DNA of 64,000 nucleotides from Alkalilacustris brevis (GCF_003350345.1 NZ_QNVJ01000064.1:1-64000), one strand, 5' to 3'. Counted from the stretch's first letter, positions 1-9,428 are shown. Numbers and translations are program-made. Notes: generated by a model from the letters alone, not told the origin.

Positions 1-94
1 CTATGATCACCGCGCCATAAACGGCGCAGACGCCGCCAAATTCCTCGCAAAAATAACCCAATATATCAAAAATCCACTGAAATTGATGATGTGA
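1..94 (+). CDS. 2-oxoacid dehydrogenase E2 (acyltransferase), C-terminal end only
   Basis: Reading from base 2 gives 30 codons and a TGA at 92-94. The peptide begins YDHRAINGADAAKFL and ends in KLMM. The DHRxxxGAxAAxFL pattern is the catalytic-histidine motif that closes the acyltransferase domain of dihydrolipoamide acyltransferases (E2 of pyruvate, 2-oxoglutarate or branched-chain dehydrogenases). The rest of the gene lies outside the window, so the substrate class cannot be told. Codon use is less GC-rich than in the genes that follow. The motif match is strong despite the short length. Confidence 0.82.
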   Translation, partial: YDHRAINGADAAKFLAKITQYIKNPLKLMM

Positions 95-420
95 GAAGGC
101 GGTAAAAGCTTTGGGAAACACGAACTGGGGCGCAAGATCGCGCCATGGCTGTCTGATGACGCCAGGTTCAGCCTGCACGAAGCCGGAAACTTCATCCGGT
201 GCGACATAAAATCCGAAAAACCATGTTGATTTGTGCGCTTCAATGTGTAGGCCTTAGAGAACGCAATCGTTTGCGTGAAAGAGGGGGGAATCCGAAGACA
301 GGCACTCCGAGGGACTGGCCGGCGATACGGGGGGAGGCCCGCGGTCGCAACGCCGAACAGAGCCCGTCAGGAGGAGCGCCCGAACGGGTTTTGCCCCTGT
401 GCAACGAAGGGAGATGGACT
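95..420. other. Intergenic region upstream of TAXI transporter operon
   Basis: About 325 bases with no convincing gene. The first half is relatively AT-rich. It holds the inverted repeat listed at 261-276, and a GAAGGGAGAT ribosome-binding site just before the ATG at 421. A short reverse-strand reading frame at 7-243 overlaps the E2 tail and has no family features. Confidence 0.6.
261..276. promoter_or_regulatory. Palindrome, candidate operator (ACGCAA-N4-TTGCGT)
   Basis: Perfect 6-bp arms, ACGCAA and TTGCGT, around TCGT, 145 bases before the TAXI binding-protein start. The same half-sites form a 15-bp palindrome in front of the GntR gene at 7255-7269 (7-bp arms, spacing 1 instead of 4). The shared half-sites are seen directly; joint control by the GntR protein is inferred. 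Confidence 0.45.
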
Positions 421-1455
421 ATGAGATTTTCAACGGTTTCCAAGCTGGCGCTGACCGTCGCGGGCTGCTCGGTGGCGATGCTGGCTCCGGCGCCGGCCGA
501 CGCGCAGGATCGCCAGTCGATCCGCTGGGCCACGTCGAACACGGGTTCGTATGGCTACATGATCGGCAACGTGATGGGCAACATCCTGGAAGAAGCCATG
601 GACGGCCAGGTGGTTGTGACGATCAACCCCTACCCCAACACGACGGCGGCCATGAAGGCCGCAATGGATGGTGAGGCCGAAGTCGGCTACACCGCCGATG
701 TCGGCATGCGCGGCCTCTATGACGGCGGCACCGGGTTCGAGGGCTATCAGCCCGGCATGGGGCTGCTGGTGCACACCTGGTATGCCTATCCGATGGAAAG
801 CTTCATGGCGGTTTCCACCGACATTGCCGACCAGTTCGAATGCTGGAGCTCCTTCTCGGGCGAGCCGGTGTTCTACACCACGGCGGGCTTCATGAACTGG
901 CACAACTTCCGCCGGATTCACGACGCGCTCGGCTATGAATTCAACCATGTCGAGATCGACCCCTCGACCCAGGCTGACGCGCTTGCCGGCGGTTCGATCC
1001 GCGGCGCCACCGCCTACACCACCGCGGGCCGCTCGCTGGCCAGCTACTGGCGCGAGACCGAGCTGCGCGCCGACGTGACGGTGATCAACCCCTGTGAAGA
1101 CGAGATCGCGACGCTGACCGAAGCCGGCCTCGCGCCGCTCGAGATCGACCCGACCATCGCCTTCAGCCAGGATGTGGGCGTCGATGTGGTTTACGGTGTG
1201 CCGATCTACTTCGCCTACAACGTGCGCCCCGACATGGATGAAGAGCTGGTCTACACCATGATCAGCGCCTTCTATGACGCGCGCGAGAGACTGGTCGACG
1301 CCGACCCGGGCTTCACCCCGCTGGCCAATGACTTCATCGGCACCCAGGTGGGCGGCATCGGCGCCAACCCGGATATCCCGGTGCATCCGGGCCTGGCGCG
1401 GTTCCTGAAGGAGCATGACGCCTGGAACGACGCCTGGACGATCGCCGAGAACTGA
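421..1455 (+). CDS. TAXI-family TRAP transporter solute-binding protein
   Basis: Periplasmic receptor of a TRAP transporter, 344 aa. The ATG at 421 follows a good Shine-Dalgarno (GAAGGGAGAT) and is followed by a Sec signal peptide ending near residue 28 (ADA/QD); the longer upstream frame is not needed. The mature start, IRWATSNTGSYGYMIGNVMGN, followed by a conserved Asn/Tyr/Gly-rich segment, is typical of TAXI (TRAP-associated extracytoplasmic immunogenic) proteins. It binds the substrate and hands it to the fused permease encoded 135 bases downstream. The strong hairpin after its stop probably keeps its level above that of the permease. The neighbouring Tcu enzymes suggest a tricarboxylate ligand (inference). 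Confidence 0.9.
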   Translation: MRFSTVSKLALTVAGCSVAMLAPAPADAQDRQSIRWATSNTGSYGYMIGNVMGNILEEAMDGQVVVTINPYPNTTAAMKAAMDGEAEVGYTADVGMRGLYDGGTGFEGYQPGMGLLVHTWYAYPMESFMAVSTDIADQFECWSSFSGEPVFYTTAGFMNWHNFRRIHDALGYEFNHVEIDPSTQADALAGGSIRGATAYTTAGRSLASYWRETELRADVTVINPCEDEIATLTEAGLAPLEIDPTIAFSQDVGVDVVYGVPIYFAYNVRPDMDEELVYTMISAFYDARERLVDADPGFTPLANDFIGTQVGGIGANPDIPVHPGLARFLKEHDAWNDAWTIAEN

Positions 1456-1470
1456 TCAACCCGGCAAGGG

Positions 1471-1504
1471 GGCGCACGCGGCACAAGGCCGCGTGCGCCT
1501 TTTT
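1471..1504 (+). terminator. Hairpin plus T-run between binding protein and permease
   Basis: A 12-bp perfect stem (GGCGCACGCGGC / GCCGCGTGCGCC), 5-base loop and five Ts. By structure it is an intrinsic terminator, but it sits inside a transporter operon, so it probably acts as partial terminator or 3'-end stabiliser that raises binding-protein mRNA over permease mRNA. Confidence 0.85.
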
Positions 1505-1590
1505 CACTTGAAACATGGCGGCACGCCAAAGGCATGTCAGCCACGGTGCCCGGCGCAAGGCCGCCCCCAAAACAACACAGGATTCCGCAC

Positions 1591-3555
1591 ATGATGGGCC
1601 GTGTCTCCAGCCTGTTCACCCTGCGCAACGCGACCTTCCTGCTCGCGTTGTTCATGTTTGGTTGGCTTCTTAACTATTTCAACACAGGAGCCGGCGGAGC
1701 ACGCAATCTGGCGGCGCTCATGGTGCCGGTCGCCATCGCGCTGCATATTCTCTATTTCTATCAGGAGAACTGGCTGTATCCGCGCCTGCCCGCGCTCTTC
1801 AATCACGCGGCGTTGCTCGTGTATCTGGGGATCTGCGCCTACACGTTCTATTACTTCTACTTCAACTTCCAGGCGGTGGCGATCTTCCGCATGGGCTCCT
1901 ACACCCAGCACGATTTCATCGTCGGGCTGCTGATGGTGCTGCTGGTGATGGAGCTGTCGCGCCTCATGCACCCGGTGCTGTTCTGGGTGAATGTGGTGAT
2001 GATCGTCTACACGATCTGGGGCTATCTCAGCCCTGTCGATTTCTTCTGGCATCCGGGCACGACCTTCTACCGGCTGATCACATCCAGCTCGGTCGAGTTC
2101 GCAACCGGGGTGTTCGGCCTCTATGCCCAGCTTGCACTGACGCTGATCGCGGCCTTCCTGATGCTGGCGGCGGTCGCGGCCGGGTTCGACGCGCAGAACG
2201 CGCTGGTCAACGTGATGCGCCGGCTTGCGGGCCGCTCGCGCCATACCATCCCGCAAACGGCGGTGCTGTCGTCGGTATCGGTGGGCATGGTCAGCGGCTC
2301 GGGCGCGGCCAACACGGCGGTGACAGGGTCTTTCACCATCCCGCTGATGAAACGCTACGGCATTCCGCCGGTCTTCGCCGGCGCGGTCGAGACCTCGGCC
2401 TCGATGGGCGGGCTGATCATGCCGCCGCTGATGGGGGTTGCCGGCTTTCTCATGGCCGAGTTCCTCAGCGTACCTTACTGGGATGTCGTGGTGCGCGGCT
2501 TTGCCGTGGCCTTCGTTTATTTCTGCTCGCTGACGCTGGCAGTCTATCTGCTCAGCGTGCGGCTGCTGCCCAATGACCCGATTGCCACCCCCAGTGTGCC
2601 GGGGTATCAACAGGTCAAGACAGCGGTCTTTTTCGGCGGCATCGCGTTTCTGGTGCTGCTTATGGGCTACTGGGGCTTTGGCGCGATGCGCGCGGCCCTC
2701 TGGACATCGGGCTTCATGTTCATCGGGCTGCTGGCGGCGTTCCTCTTCTTCAAGCATGTGCTCGATGACGACCAGGTGCGCGACGAGACGCTGTTCGGCA
2801 ACCTGCGCAAGATCGTCGAGACCCATGCCGAGATGACCTCCTACATCGTGCTGCTGATGGCCACGCTGGGCATCATGATCGGGTTGTTCACGGTGACGGG
2901 CTTCATCCTGCGCATGGGCGCGATGCTGGTGCAGTTGGGCGACTGGCACATCATGGCAACCATCCTGCTGGCCTTCGCCTTCGGCTGGCTGGCGGGCACC
3001 GGGCTGCCGCCCACTGCCACCTATATCATCGTGGCGATCATCATCGTTCCGCCGCTGCGCGAACTGGGCGTTGATCCGTGGGTTGCGCATTTCTTCGCCT
3101 TCCTGCTGGCGATCTGGGGCGAGCTTTCGCCGCCCACCTCGCTGACGGCGGCGGTGGCCTCGCGAATCGCCGGGGCATCGTTCATGCGAACCATGATGGT
3201 GGCGCTCAAGATCTGCTTCCCGATCACCATCATGTCGTTCGCGATCTTCACGCGGCCCGAGATGGTGACGACACCGGGATGGGGGCAGATCTATCATACG
3301 CTCCTTGTCGCGGTGGGCACGACATCCGTCACCTTCGCCACTTTCGGGACCTACACCCGAAGTTGGATGTCGAACATGGCGGCCAAGCTGTCGCTGGCGC
3401 TGGCGGCGGCTGTGGTTCTCTTCCACCCGAACGAGACGCTGGCGGTGATCGTTGCCCTTGCTGCTCTGGCAGCCACGCTGTACGGGGTCTCGCGGCATCG
3501 TCAGTATGGCCAGACACACCCCCCCTCGCCCAGCGCCCAGGCTGCTGAGCTCTGA
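1591..3555 (+). CDS. TRAP transporter fused permease (4TM-12TM, TAXI type)
   Basis: Polytopic inner-membrane protein of 654 aa, in which the small (DctQ-like) and large (DctM-like) TRAP subunits are one chain, the usual form for TAXI systems. Hydrophobic segments run through the whole length. The stretch with SVGMVSGSGAANTAVTGS and the later GTGLPPTATY are conserved DctM-type ion/substrate-site motifs. The ATG at 1591 (MMGRVSS) is preceded by CACAGGA; an in-frame ATG at 1534 would add 19 Pro-rich residues without a ribosome site. It should drive sodium- or proton-coupled uptake of the ligand bound by the upstream protein. A hairpin at 3571-3598 ends the pair. Confidence 0.92.
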   Translation: MMGRVSSLFTLRNATFLLALFMFGWLLNYFNTGAGGARNLAALMVPVAIALHILYFYQENWLYPRLPALFNHAALLVYLGICAYTFYYFYFNFQAVAIFRMGSYTQHDFIVGLLMVLLVMELSRLMHPVLFWVNVVMIVYTIWGYLSPVDFFWHPGTTFYRLITSSSVEFATGVFGLYAQLALTLIAAFLMLAAVAAGFDAQNALVNVMRRLAGRSRHTIPQTAVLSSVSVGMVSGSGAANTAVTGSFTIPLMKRYGIPPVFAGAVETSASMGGLIMPPLMGVAGFLMAEFLSVPYWDVVVRGFAVAFVYFCSLTLAVYLLSVRLLPNDPIATPSVPGYQQVKTAVFFGGIAFLVLLMGYWGFGAMRAALWTSGFMFIGLLAAFLFFKHVLDDDQVRDETLFGNLRKIVETHAEMTSYIVLLMATLGIMIGLFTVTGFILRMGAMLVQLGDWHIMATILLAFAFGWLAGTGLPPTATYIIVAIIIVPPLRELGVDPWVAHFFAFLLAIWGELSPPTSLTAAVASRIAGASFMRTMMVALKICFPITIMSFAIFTRPEMVTTPGWGQIYHTLLVAVGTTSVTFATFGTYTRSWMSNMAAKLSLALAAAVVLFHPNETLAVIVALAALAATLYGVSRHRQYGQTHPPSPSAQAAEL

Positions 3556-3570
3556 GAGGCTCAAGAACTG

Positions 3571-3598
3571 CCATGAGCGGGCCCGTTCCCGCTCATGG
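3571..3598. terminator. Hairpin after TRAP permease
   Basis: An 11-bp perfect inverted repeat (CCATGAGCGGG / CCCGCTCATGG) with a 6-base loop, 15 bases after the permease stop. There is no T-run, so it is a factor-dependent terminator or mRNA-stabilising hairpin. Confidence 0.6.
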
Positions 3599-3690
3599 CC
3601 CCACCCCCCGGAAGGCCGGGAGGCGTTAAGCTCCCTTTAGCCTGTGGTGCCTAGGCTGCGCAAATCCCTGACGCAGCGCGAGGCACGACC

Positions 3691-5898
3691 ATGCTCGAAA
3701 ACACCCGTATCAGCACCCGCATTCGCGGCGGCTTTGGCATCATCATCGCATTGCTTATCGGCCTTGCGGTCTTCGCCTATACCTCGACTTCCGGGATGGG
3801 GCGGATCTTCGGCAACTTCCATGATGCCGTGGACGTCGATCTGCAGACCGTAAAGGTGCGCGAATCGATGATGCTCGCACAACAGGCCGTGGCCACGTTC
3901 GAGGCTGAGCCAAGCACCGAAAACGCCGAGGCACTGACCGAACGCGTGGCCGACCTGCGGCAGCTCGGCGCCGACTTCGCGGCCGGCGCCGAAACCGATA
4001 CCCGCCCCTATGCCGAGGCTGTCGCCGCCGCGACCGAGGCCTTCGCCCAAAGCGCACTGTCTTTCCTCGACGCCTCGCTGGTGCGCGAAGATGGTGTGCG
4101 GCAGGTGCTCGATCTCGGCATCACCCACCGCCGCGGCATCGGTGCCCTGCACAAGGCACTGGATGAACGCGGCGCGGTCACCCTCGCCTATCAGGTTCTC
4201 GGCGCAAGCGAGGCGTTCCTCGTCGCGCGCGTCCGGATCGACAGGTTCCTCGGCGGTATGCCCCTCTCGGAGTTCGAAACCGCAACCGCACCCATGGAGA
4301 CGACGCTCGAAATCCTCGGGGCGATCCCGCGCACCCTCCTCAACGGCGACGAACCCGAGATGGTTTCCCACGCCCGGCGTGGTGTGACGGCCTTCCGGCA
4401 GGCAGCCAATGTGGCTCGCGGTGCCGAACTTGCTCGCCGCGATGCCTTGCAGGACATGCGCGCGGCCGCGCCCTTGCTCACCTCCGCCGTCGATGAGGCC
4501 CGCGCCTGGGCCGATGCCGAAATGTATGCCTTGGGGTCCGAGGCGGACGCACGCCTCTCAAGCACGCTGTTCACCATTATCTCGGTCAGCCTGGGTATCC
4601 TGCTTATCGGCGCTGTTGCAGCCTGGACCATCGGAAACTGGATCTCGCGCGCGATCAGCCGCATGGCGGGAACCATGCAGCAAGTGGCCGAAGGCAAACT
4701 CGATATCGAGATCACCGGCGCCGACGCTCAGACCGAGCTGGGCGACATGGCCCGTTCGCTCGATGTGTTCCGGAGCAACGGACTCGAAGCGCGCAAGGCC
4801 GAAGACATCAAGCGCCTGGCCCGCGCCGAGCAGGGCCGCGTCGTCAGCGAACTGACCTCCGGACTGGAACGGCTGGCGAAAGGCGACCTGTCCGCCGAAA
4901 TCGAAAGCCCGGCCGACAACCCCTTCCCGGCCGAGTATGACTCCCTGCGCCAAAGCTTCAACCAGGTGCTGCAACAACTCAGCGAGATGGTCACGCAATC
5001 GCGCAACAGCGCCGATTCGGTGCGCAACAGCGCGCATGAAATCAGCCAGGTTGCGCAGGATCTCTCGTCGCGCGCCGAAACACAGGCCGCCACGGTCGAG
5101 CAATCCGCCGCTGCACTTACGGAACTGACGGAAAGCGTGCAATCCACCGCGCACAAGGCCTCCGAGGCGGAGCAGGCCACACGCGCCAATCACCGCGAGG
5201 CCGAAAATGGCGGCACCGTGGTGCGCGACGCGGTGGAAGCCATGCGCCAGATCGAGAAATCCTCGGAACAGATCACCCGCATCATCGGCGTGATCAACGA
5301 CATCAGCTTCCAGACGAACCTGCTGGCGCTGAACGCCGGGGTCGAAGCCGCCCGCGCCGGCGAAGCTGGCCGCGGCTTTGCCGTGGTAGCATCGGAAGTC
5401 CGCGCGCTGGCGCAGCGGGCCTCCGAATCCGCGGTCGAGATCAAGACGCTGATTTCCGAAAGCTCGGACCAGGTACGCCAGGGCAGCGAGCTCGTTCACA
5501 AGACGGGGGCGAGCCTCGAAGGTATCCTGACCCGCGTTTCGCAGGTCTCAGAGCTGGTGGCCGATATCGCCAATGCCGCCGACGAGCAGGCGCGTGGCCT
5601 GGCGGAAATCAACGTGGGTGTGACCCAGATCGACACGGTAACGCAACAGAATGCCGCCGTCTCCGAGGAATCCACCGCCGCGGCGCAAAACCTCCTGCAG
5701 GAGGCCGAGGCCCTGGCCGAAGCGCTTTCGGGCTTCCGAGTGCGCCATGGCCCTGCGTCCGAAAACGAGGCGGGCGCGCGGGTCACACAGCTTCCCGCAC
5801 CCGCCCGGCGCAGCCCCGAGGCCGCGCCACAGGAAAGCGCCCCCACACCGCCGGCCCGCGCTCTCGCCGCGGCAGGCGGCGGCTGGCAGGATTTCTGA
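3691..5898 (+). CDS. Methyl-accepting chemotaxis protein
   Basis: Transmembrane chemoreceptor, 735 aa. TM1 is near residues 12-33, then a roughly 255-residue, mostly helical periplasmic sensor, TM2 near 291-316, HAMP, and a long coiled coil. The conserved signalling hairpin lies near residues 528-590 ([19 protein letters not shown], then [15 protein letters not shown]). The very end, GGGWQDF, fits the xWxxF tether that docks CheR/CheB in some receptors. Lying between the TAXI transporter and the Tcu genes, it may sense the same tricarboxylate (inference). It begins 135 bases after the permease, beyond a hairpin, so it is probably transcribed separately. Confidence 0.95.
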   Translation: MLENTRISTRIRGGFGIIIALLIGLAVFAYTSTSGMGRIFGNFHDAVDVDLQTVKVRESMMLAQQAVATFEAEPSTENAEALTERVADLRQLGADFAAGAETDTRPYAEAVAAATEAFAQSALSFLDASLVREDGVRQVLDLGITHRRGIGALHKALDERGAVTLAYQVLGASEAFLVARVRIDRFLGGMPLSEFETATAPMETTLEILGAIPRTLLNGDEPEMVSHARRGVTAFRQAANVARGAELARRDALQDMRAAAPLLTSAVDEARAWADAEMYALGSEADARLSSTLFTIISVSLGILLIGAVAAWTIGNWISRAISRMAGTMQQVAEGKLDIEITGADAQTELGDMARSLDVFRSNGLEARKAEDIKRLARAEQGRVVSELTSGLERLAKGDLSAEIESPADNPFPAEYDSLRQSFNQVLQQLSEMVTQSRNSADSVRNSAHEISQVAQDLSSRAETQAATVEQSAAALTELTESVQSTAHKASEAEQATRANHREAENGGTVVRDAVEAMRQIEKSSEQITRIIGVINDISFQTNLLALNAGVEAARAGEAGRGFAVVASEVRALAQRASESAVEIKTLISESSDQVRQGSELVHKTGASLEGILTRVSQVSELVADIANAADEQARGLAEINVGVTQIDTVTQQNAAVSEESTAAAQNLLQEAEALAEALSGFRVRHGPASENEAGARVTQLPAPARRSPEAAPQESAPTPPARALAAAGGGWQDF

Positions 5899-5913
5899 AC
5901 CCTCCCACAACGG

Positions 5914-5943
5914 CCGCATCCTGTCCGGCAGGACGGGATGCGG
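5914..5943. terminator. Hairpin between convergent MCP and GalD/PrpF genes
   Basis: A 13-bp stem with one G-T wobble (CCGCATCCTGTCC / GGACGGGATGCGG) and a GGCA loop, just after the chemoreceptor stop. No T-run. It lies between convergent genes and could serve both. Confidence 0.6.
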
Positions 5944-6083
5944 CGCAAGGATCGTGAACGCCCTGCCCGGCACGGGTGGGGCGTTCTCCGCATGAAACCC
6001 CCAAAGCCTGCCGGGCGCGGGCATGGGTGCGGGCGCGGATCATCGGGGCCCGGCCGGAGGAAACACCACCGGTGTGCGCCTGC

Positions 6084-7139
6084 TCAGGGAAAGACCAGCC
6101 CATCGAAAAGCTTGCGCGCGGTGCGCAGAACGCCGGCCGACTGCACCTCGCCCGCCGCATCGAGCCGCGCGAGCACGGTGAATTCTCCGGTTGGGTGCTC
6201 GACTGACATCTGTTTTTCCGCGCCCTCCGGCACATTTGCCAGCGCCGCCGCCGGCCCTTCTGGCAGCAGGCAGGCGGTCGCCACGCTGACCGCGCCGAGC
6301 ACGCCGATCGCCTTGTGGCAACGGTGCGGAATGAAGGTGCGCGTCGCGATGCAGCCGTCCTGCCGCGGCGCGCTCACCATCGTCATCTTGGGCACGGATT
6401 TCTCGGCCACGTCGCCCAGGTTCATCATCGGCCCGGCCTTTAGACGGATCGCCTCGAGCCTTGCGCGCAGTTCCGCGTCGGCCTCCAGCTCGGCGGGTGG
6501 TTCATCGCCGCGGATGCCCATGTCGGCCGCCGCCAGCACCACGCAGGGCATGCCGTTGTCGATCAGCGTCACCTTCACCCCGTCGATCACGTCCACCGCG
6601 TTGCCCGTGGGCAGCAGCGCACCGCAGGTCGAGCCAGCCGTATCCTGGAACACGATCCCCACCGGCGCCGAACTGCCCGGCACCCCGTCGATGCGGGCCA
6701 TGCCCTCGTAATTCACCTTGCCGCCGGGGGTTTCCACCGTGGCGATGGCCACTTGCGCCGTATTCTCCATGAAGATGCGCACCTCGGTGCGCCCGTCCTG
6801 CGCCTTGACCAGCCCGCGCTCGATCGCGAAGGGGCCGACACCGGCAAGGATATTGCCGCAATTCTGCCCGTCCGACACGATCGCCTGGTCGACGAAAACC
6901 TGCAGGAACAGGTAATCCACATCCACGCCCGGCCGCTGCGAGGGCGCCACCACCGCCACTTTCGAGGTCAGCGGGTCCGCACCGCCCATGCCGTCGATCT
7001 GCCGCGGATCAGGCGAGCCCATCACCCGCAGCAGCACCGCATCGCGCGCCGCCAGGTCCAAGGGCAGGTCGCCCGCGATGAAATAGCCGCCCTTGGATGT
7101 GCCCCCGCGCATCCACATGGCCCTGATCCCTTGCGACAT
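6084..7139 (-). CDS. PrpF/GalD-family isomerase (4-oxalomesaconate tautomerase or aconitate isomerase)
   Basis: Cytosolic isomerase of the PrpF superfamily (diaminopimelate-epimerase fold), 351 aa. It starts MSQGIRAMWMRGGTSKG; the RGGTSKG motif, a conserved Lys at 60 (PLTSKVAVV) and Cys at 94 (GQNCGN) match the family. The GSPDPRQIDGMGGADPLTSK segment is closest to GalD/LigU-type tautomerases as I remember them. The frame is open upstream, but 7139 is the natural start. Beside tricarballylate genes it may move the double bond of aconitate, the TcuA product; a gallate/protocatechuate 4,5-cleavage role is the alternative. Divergent from the GntR gene across a 177-base control region. Confidence 0.85.
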   Translation of the reverse strand: MSQGIRAMWMRGGTSKGGYFIAGDLPLDLAARDAVLLRVMGSPDPRQIDGMGGADPLTSKVAVVAPSQRPGVDVDYLFLQVFVDQAIVSDGQNCGNILAGVGPFAIERGLVKAQDGRTEVRIFMENTAQVAIATVETPGGKVNYEGMARIDGVPGSSAPVGIVFQDTAGSTCGALLPTGNAVDVIDGVKVTLIDNGMPCVVLAAADMGIRGDEPPAELEADAELRARLEAIRLKAGPMMNLGDVAEKSVPKMTMVSAPRQDGCIATRTFIPHRCHKAIGVLGAVSVATACLLPEGPAAALANVPEGAEKQMSVEHPTGEFTVLARLDAAGEVQSAGVLRTARKLFDGLVFP

Positions 7140-7252
7140 TGCTTCCCCCTGGCCTGCGGCGCACGGCTCGTTGCGCGAGTCTTGGCACGAGCCTGGCACC
7201 GGGGTCCAGAAATTCCCCTGCACATCCCCCTTCGAAACCTGCAGCCGGGTGG

Positions 7253-7293
7253 TTGACGCAAATTGCGTCCCTGCGTATACCACAGGATGCAAT
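7253..7293 (+). promoter_or_regulatory. Promoter of GntR gene with overlapping palindromic operators
   Basis: -35 TTGACG (7253-7258), 17-base spacer, -10 TATACC (7276-7281). Two palindromes overlap it: GACGCAA-A-TTGCGTC (7255-7269, perfect), and a 32-bp imperfect one centred on GTATAC (7262-7293, 11 of 16 pairs match, outer arms ATTGC/GCAAT). GTATAC is the kind of core bound by FadR/VanR-type GntR proteins. Autoregulation is inferred. Confidence 0.6.
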
Positions 7294-7316
7294 CCTCGCG
7301 GACCAGATGCCAGCCG

Positions 7317-7997
7317 ATGCAGCAGCAAGCGCCAGACCACGAAGGCAACCCCCAGGGCACGACCGCCTATCATCGTCTGCTTGACGAGATCAGGCTGGGT
7401 GCGCTGCCGCCGGGCACCCGCCTGCGCGAGCACGAGCTTGCGCAACGCTTCGGCGTCAGCCGCACCCCCATCCGCGAGGCTATCCGCCAACTCGAGGCCG
7501 ACGGGCTGGTCACCCATGTGCCGCGCGTCGGCGCGGCGGTGCGCAGCCTCGACCATGCCGAGGTGATGGAGCTTTACGAGATGCGCGCCGTACTCGAAGG
7601 CACCGCCGCCCGGCTGGCCGCGCGCGCCGCCGCCGATCTGGAACTGGCCGAGCTGGAATCGCTCAACGACGCCATGCGCGCAGCCGGCGATGACGCGGCT
7701 CGGCAATACCGGCTGAACCAGCAGTTTCACCGCGCGTTGATGGATGCTGCGCGCAACCGCTTTCTTTCGGCCTCGATGGCGGCACTGGGGCGCACCATGC
7801 TGATCCTCGGCCCCTCGACCCTGGGCGCGCGGGCGCGCGCAGACGAGGCCGTGGCCGAACACGCCGAGATCCTCGAGGCACTCAAGCGGCGCGACGCCGA
7901 TGCCGCCGAACAGCACATGCGCGCCCATATCGAGGCCGCGCATCGCGAGCGGCTGCGCCAGTTGCGCGACCGCACCACACCTGAATTCGAAATCTAA
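7317..7997 (+). CDS. GntR-family (FadR/FCD type) transcriptional regulator
   Basis: DNA-binding regulator, 226 aa from the ATG at 7317. N-terminal winged helix (residues ~15-75) contains the GntR signature RLREHELAQRFGVSRTPIREAI. The C-terminal FCD all-helical ligand domain (from ~85) has the metal-site pattern with His in QQFHRAL and HAEILEAL near residues 135-190. The promoter at 7253-7281 makes the TTG at 7263 unlikely as a start; an ATG at 7287 would be almost leaderless. It sits 25 bases before tcuA on the same strand and is divergent from the GalD/PrpF gene, so it probably controls the cluster. Salmonella tcu genes use a LysR protein (TcuR) instead. Confidence 0.9.
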   Translation: MQQQAPDHEGNPQGTTAYHRLLDEIRLGALPPGTRLREHELAQRFGVSRTPIREAIRQLEADGLVTHVPRVGAAVRSLDHAEVMELYEMRAVLEGTAARLAARAAADLELAELESLNDAMRAAGDDAARQYRLNQQFHRALMDAARNRFLSASMAALGRTMLILGPSTLGARARADEAVAEHAEILEALKRRDADAAEQHMRAHIEAAHRERLRQLRDRTTPEFEI

Positions 7998-8021
7998 CGG
8001 GCTGCAAGAACGGATAGGACC

Positions 8022-9428
8022 ATGTCACAAACCAATGCCGCCGCCCTCCAGGGGCCATGGGATATCATCGTCGTCGGCGGGGGGAATGCCGCGCTCTGCG
8101 CTGCGATCACCGCCACCGAGCAAGGCAAGCGCGTGCTCATCCTCGAAAGCGCGCCCAAGCACATGCGCGGGGGCAATTCGCGGCACACGCGCAATTTCCG
8201 CTGCATGCATCACGGCCCGCTTTCGGTGCTGATCGACAGCTATGAGGAGGATGAGTATTTCGACGATCTCATGCGCGTGACCGACGGCAAGACCGACGAA
8301 AACCTCGCCCGCATGACGATCCGCGAATCCGAGGCCTGCCTGCCCTGGATGGAGGCCCATGGCGTGCGCTTCCAGCCGTCTCTGTCGGGCACGCTGTCGC
8401 TGTCACGCACCAATGCGTTTTTCCTGGGCGGGGGCAAGGCGCTGGTGAACGCCTATTACGCCACCGCCGAGGATCTGGGCATCGGCATCTTCTATGACGC
8501 CGAAGTCACCCATGTGAACATTGAGGGCAGCCGCTTCACCCATGTCGATGTCACCATTGACGGCCAGTCGCACCGTGTCGAGGGGCGCGCGGTGGTGCTG
8601 GCTTCGGGCGGGTTCCAGGCCGATCTGGAATGGCTGACCCGCGCCTGGGGCCCATCGGCGGCCAACTTCCTGATCCGCGGAACACCGTATAACCGCGGCG
8701 TGGTGCTCAAGGATATGCTGGATCAGGACGCGCAAACGGTGGGCGACCCGACCCAATGCCACGCGGTGGCCATCGACGGACGCGCACCCAAGTTCGACGG
8801 CGGTATCGCCACGCGGCTTGACTGCGTGCCTTTCTCGGTGGTCGTCAACCGCGATGGCGACCGCTTCTATGACGAGGGCGAGGATGTCTGGCCCAAACGC
8901 TATGCCATCTGGGGCCGTCTGGTGGCGGCACAGCCCGATCAGGTTGGCTATTCGATCATCGATTCAAAAAGCATTAACCTGTTCATGCCTTCGGTCTTTC
9001 CGCCTGTCGTTGCCGACACGCTGGAGGAACTGGCCGAGAAGCTGGGCATCGACGGCGCCAAGCTCAAGGCCACCGTCGAAGCGTTCAACGCCGCCTGCCG
9101 GCCCGGTGACTTTCACCCCACCGAGCTTGATGGCCTGGCCACCGAAGGCATCGAGCCGCAGAAAACCAACTGGGCGCGGCCGATCGACACTCCGCCCTAC
9201 TATGGCTACAGCCTGCGCCCCGGCGTGACCTTCACTTATCTCGGGCTGAAAGTCTCGGAAACCGCGCAAGTCAGCGGGCCGGACGGGCCGCTTGAAAACG
9301 TCTGGGCCGCGGGCGAGATCATGGCCGGCTCGATCCTGGGCCAGGGCTATCTCGCCGGGTTCGGCATGACCATCGGAACAGTATTCGGACGCATCGCAGG
9401 ACGGGAGGCAGCCGCCCATGTCAACTGA
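8022..9428 (+). CDS. tcuA: FAD-dependent tricarballylate dehydrogenase
   Basis: Flavoprotein of the succinate dehydrogenase/fumarate reductase flavoprotein superfamily, 468 aa, the usual TcuA length. The dinucleotide-binding motif IIVVGGGNAALCAAITA is at residues ~14-32, followed by the RGGNSRHTRNFRC segment. Near the C-terminus, NVWAAGEIMAGSILGQGYLAGFGMTIGTVFGRIAG is the second FAD-contact region. It oxidises tricarballylate to cis-aconitate, passing electrons to TcuB. The downstream gene overlaps it by 11 bases, so the two are translationally coupled. Related 3-ketosteroid or fumarate-reductase-like dehydrogenases are the alternative, but the TcuB partner makes TcuA the best call. Confidence 0.9.
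   Translation: MSQTNAAALQGPWDIIVVGGGNAALCAAITATEQGKRVLILESAPKHMRGGNSRHTRNFRCMHHGPLSVLIDSYEEDEYFDDLMRVTDGKTDENLARMTIRESEACLPWMEAHGVRFQPSLSGTLSLSRTNAFFLGGGKALVNAYYATAEDLGIGIFYDAEVTHVNIEGSRFTHVDVTIDGQSHRVEGRAVVLASGGFQADLEWLTRAWGPSAANFLIRGTPYNRGVVLKDMLDQDAQTVGDPTQCHAVAIDGRAPKFDGGIATRLDCVPFSVVVNRDGDRFYDEGEDVWPKRYAIWGRLVAAQPDQVGYSIIDSKSINLFMPSVFPPVVADTLEELAEKLGIDGAKLKATVEAFNAACRPGDFHPTELDGLATEGIEPQKTNWARPIDTPPYYGYSLRPGVTFTYLGLKVSETAQVSGPDGPLENVWAAGEIMAGSILGQGYLAGFGMTIGTVFGRIAGREAAAHVN

Noticed and set aside
430-1416. Long reverse-strand frame antisense to the TAXI binding protein
   Set aside because: Product is His/Val/Arg-rich with no family features; it is a GC-rich shadow of a clear gene.
1537-3564. 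675-codon reverse-strand frame across the TRAP permease
   Set aside because: Composition (Arg/His/Gln/Glu-rich) is the mirror of a membrane protein gene on the other strand.
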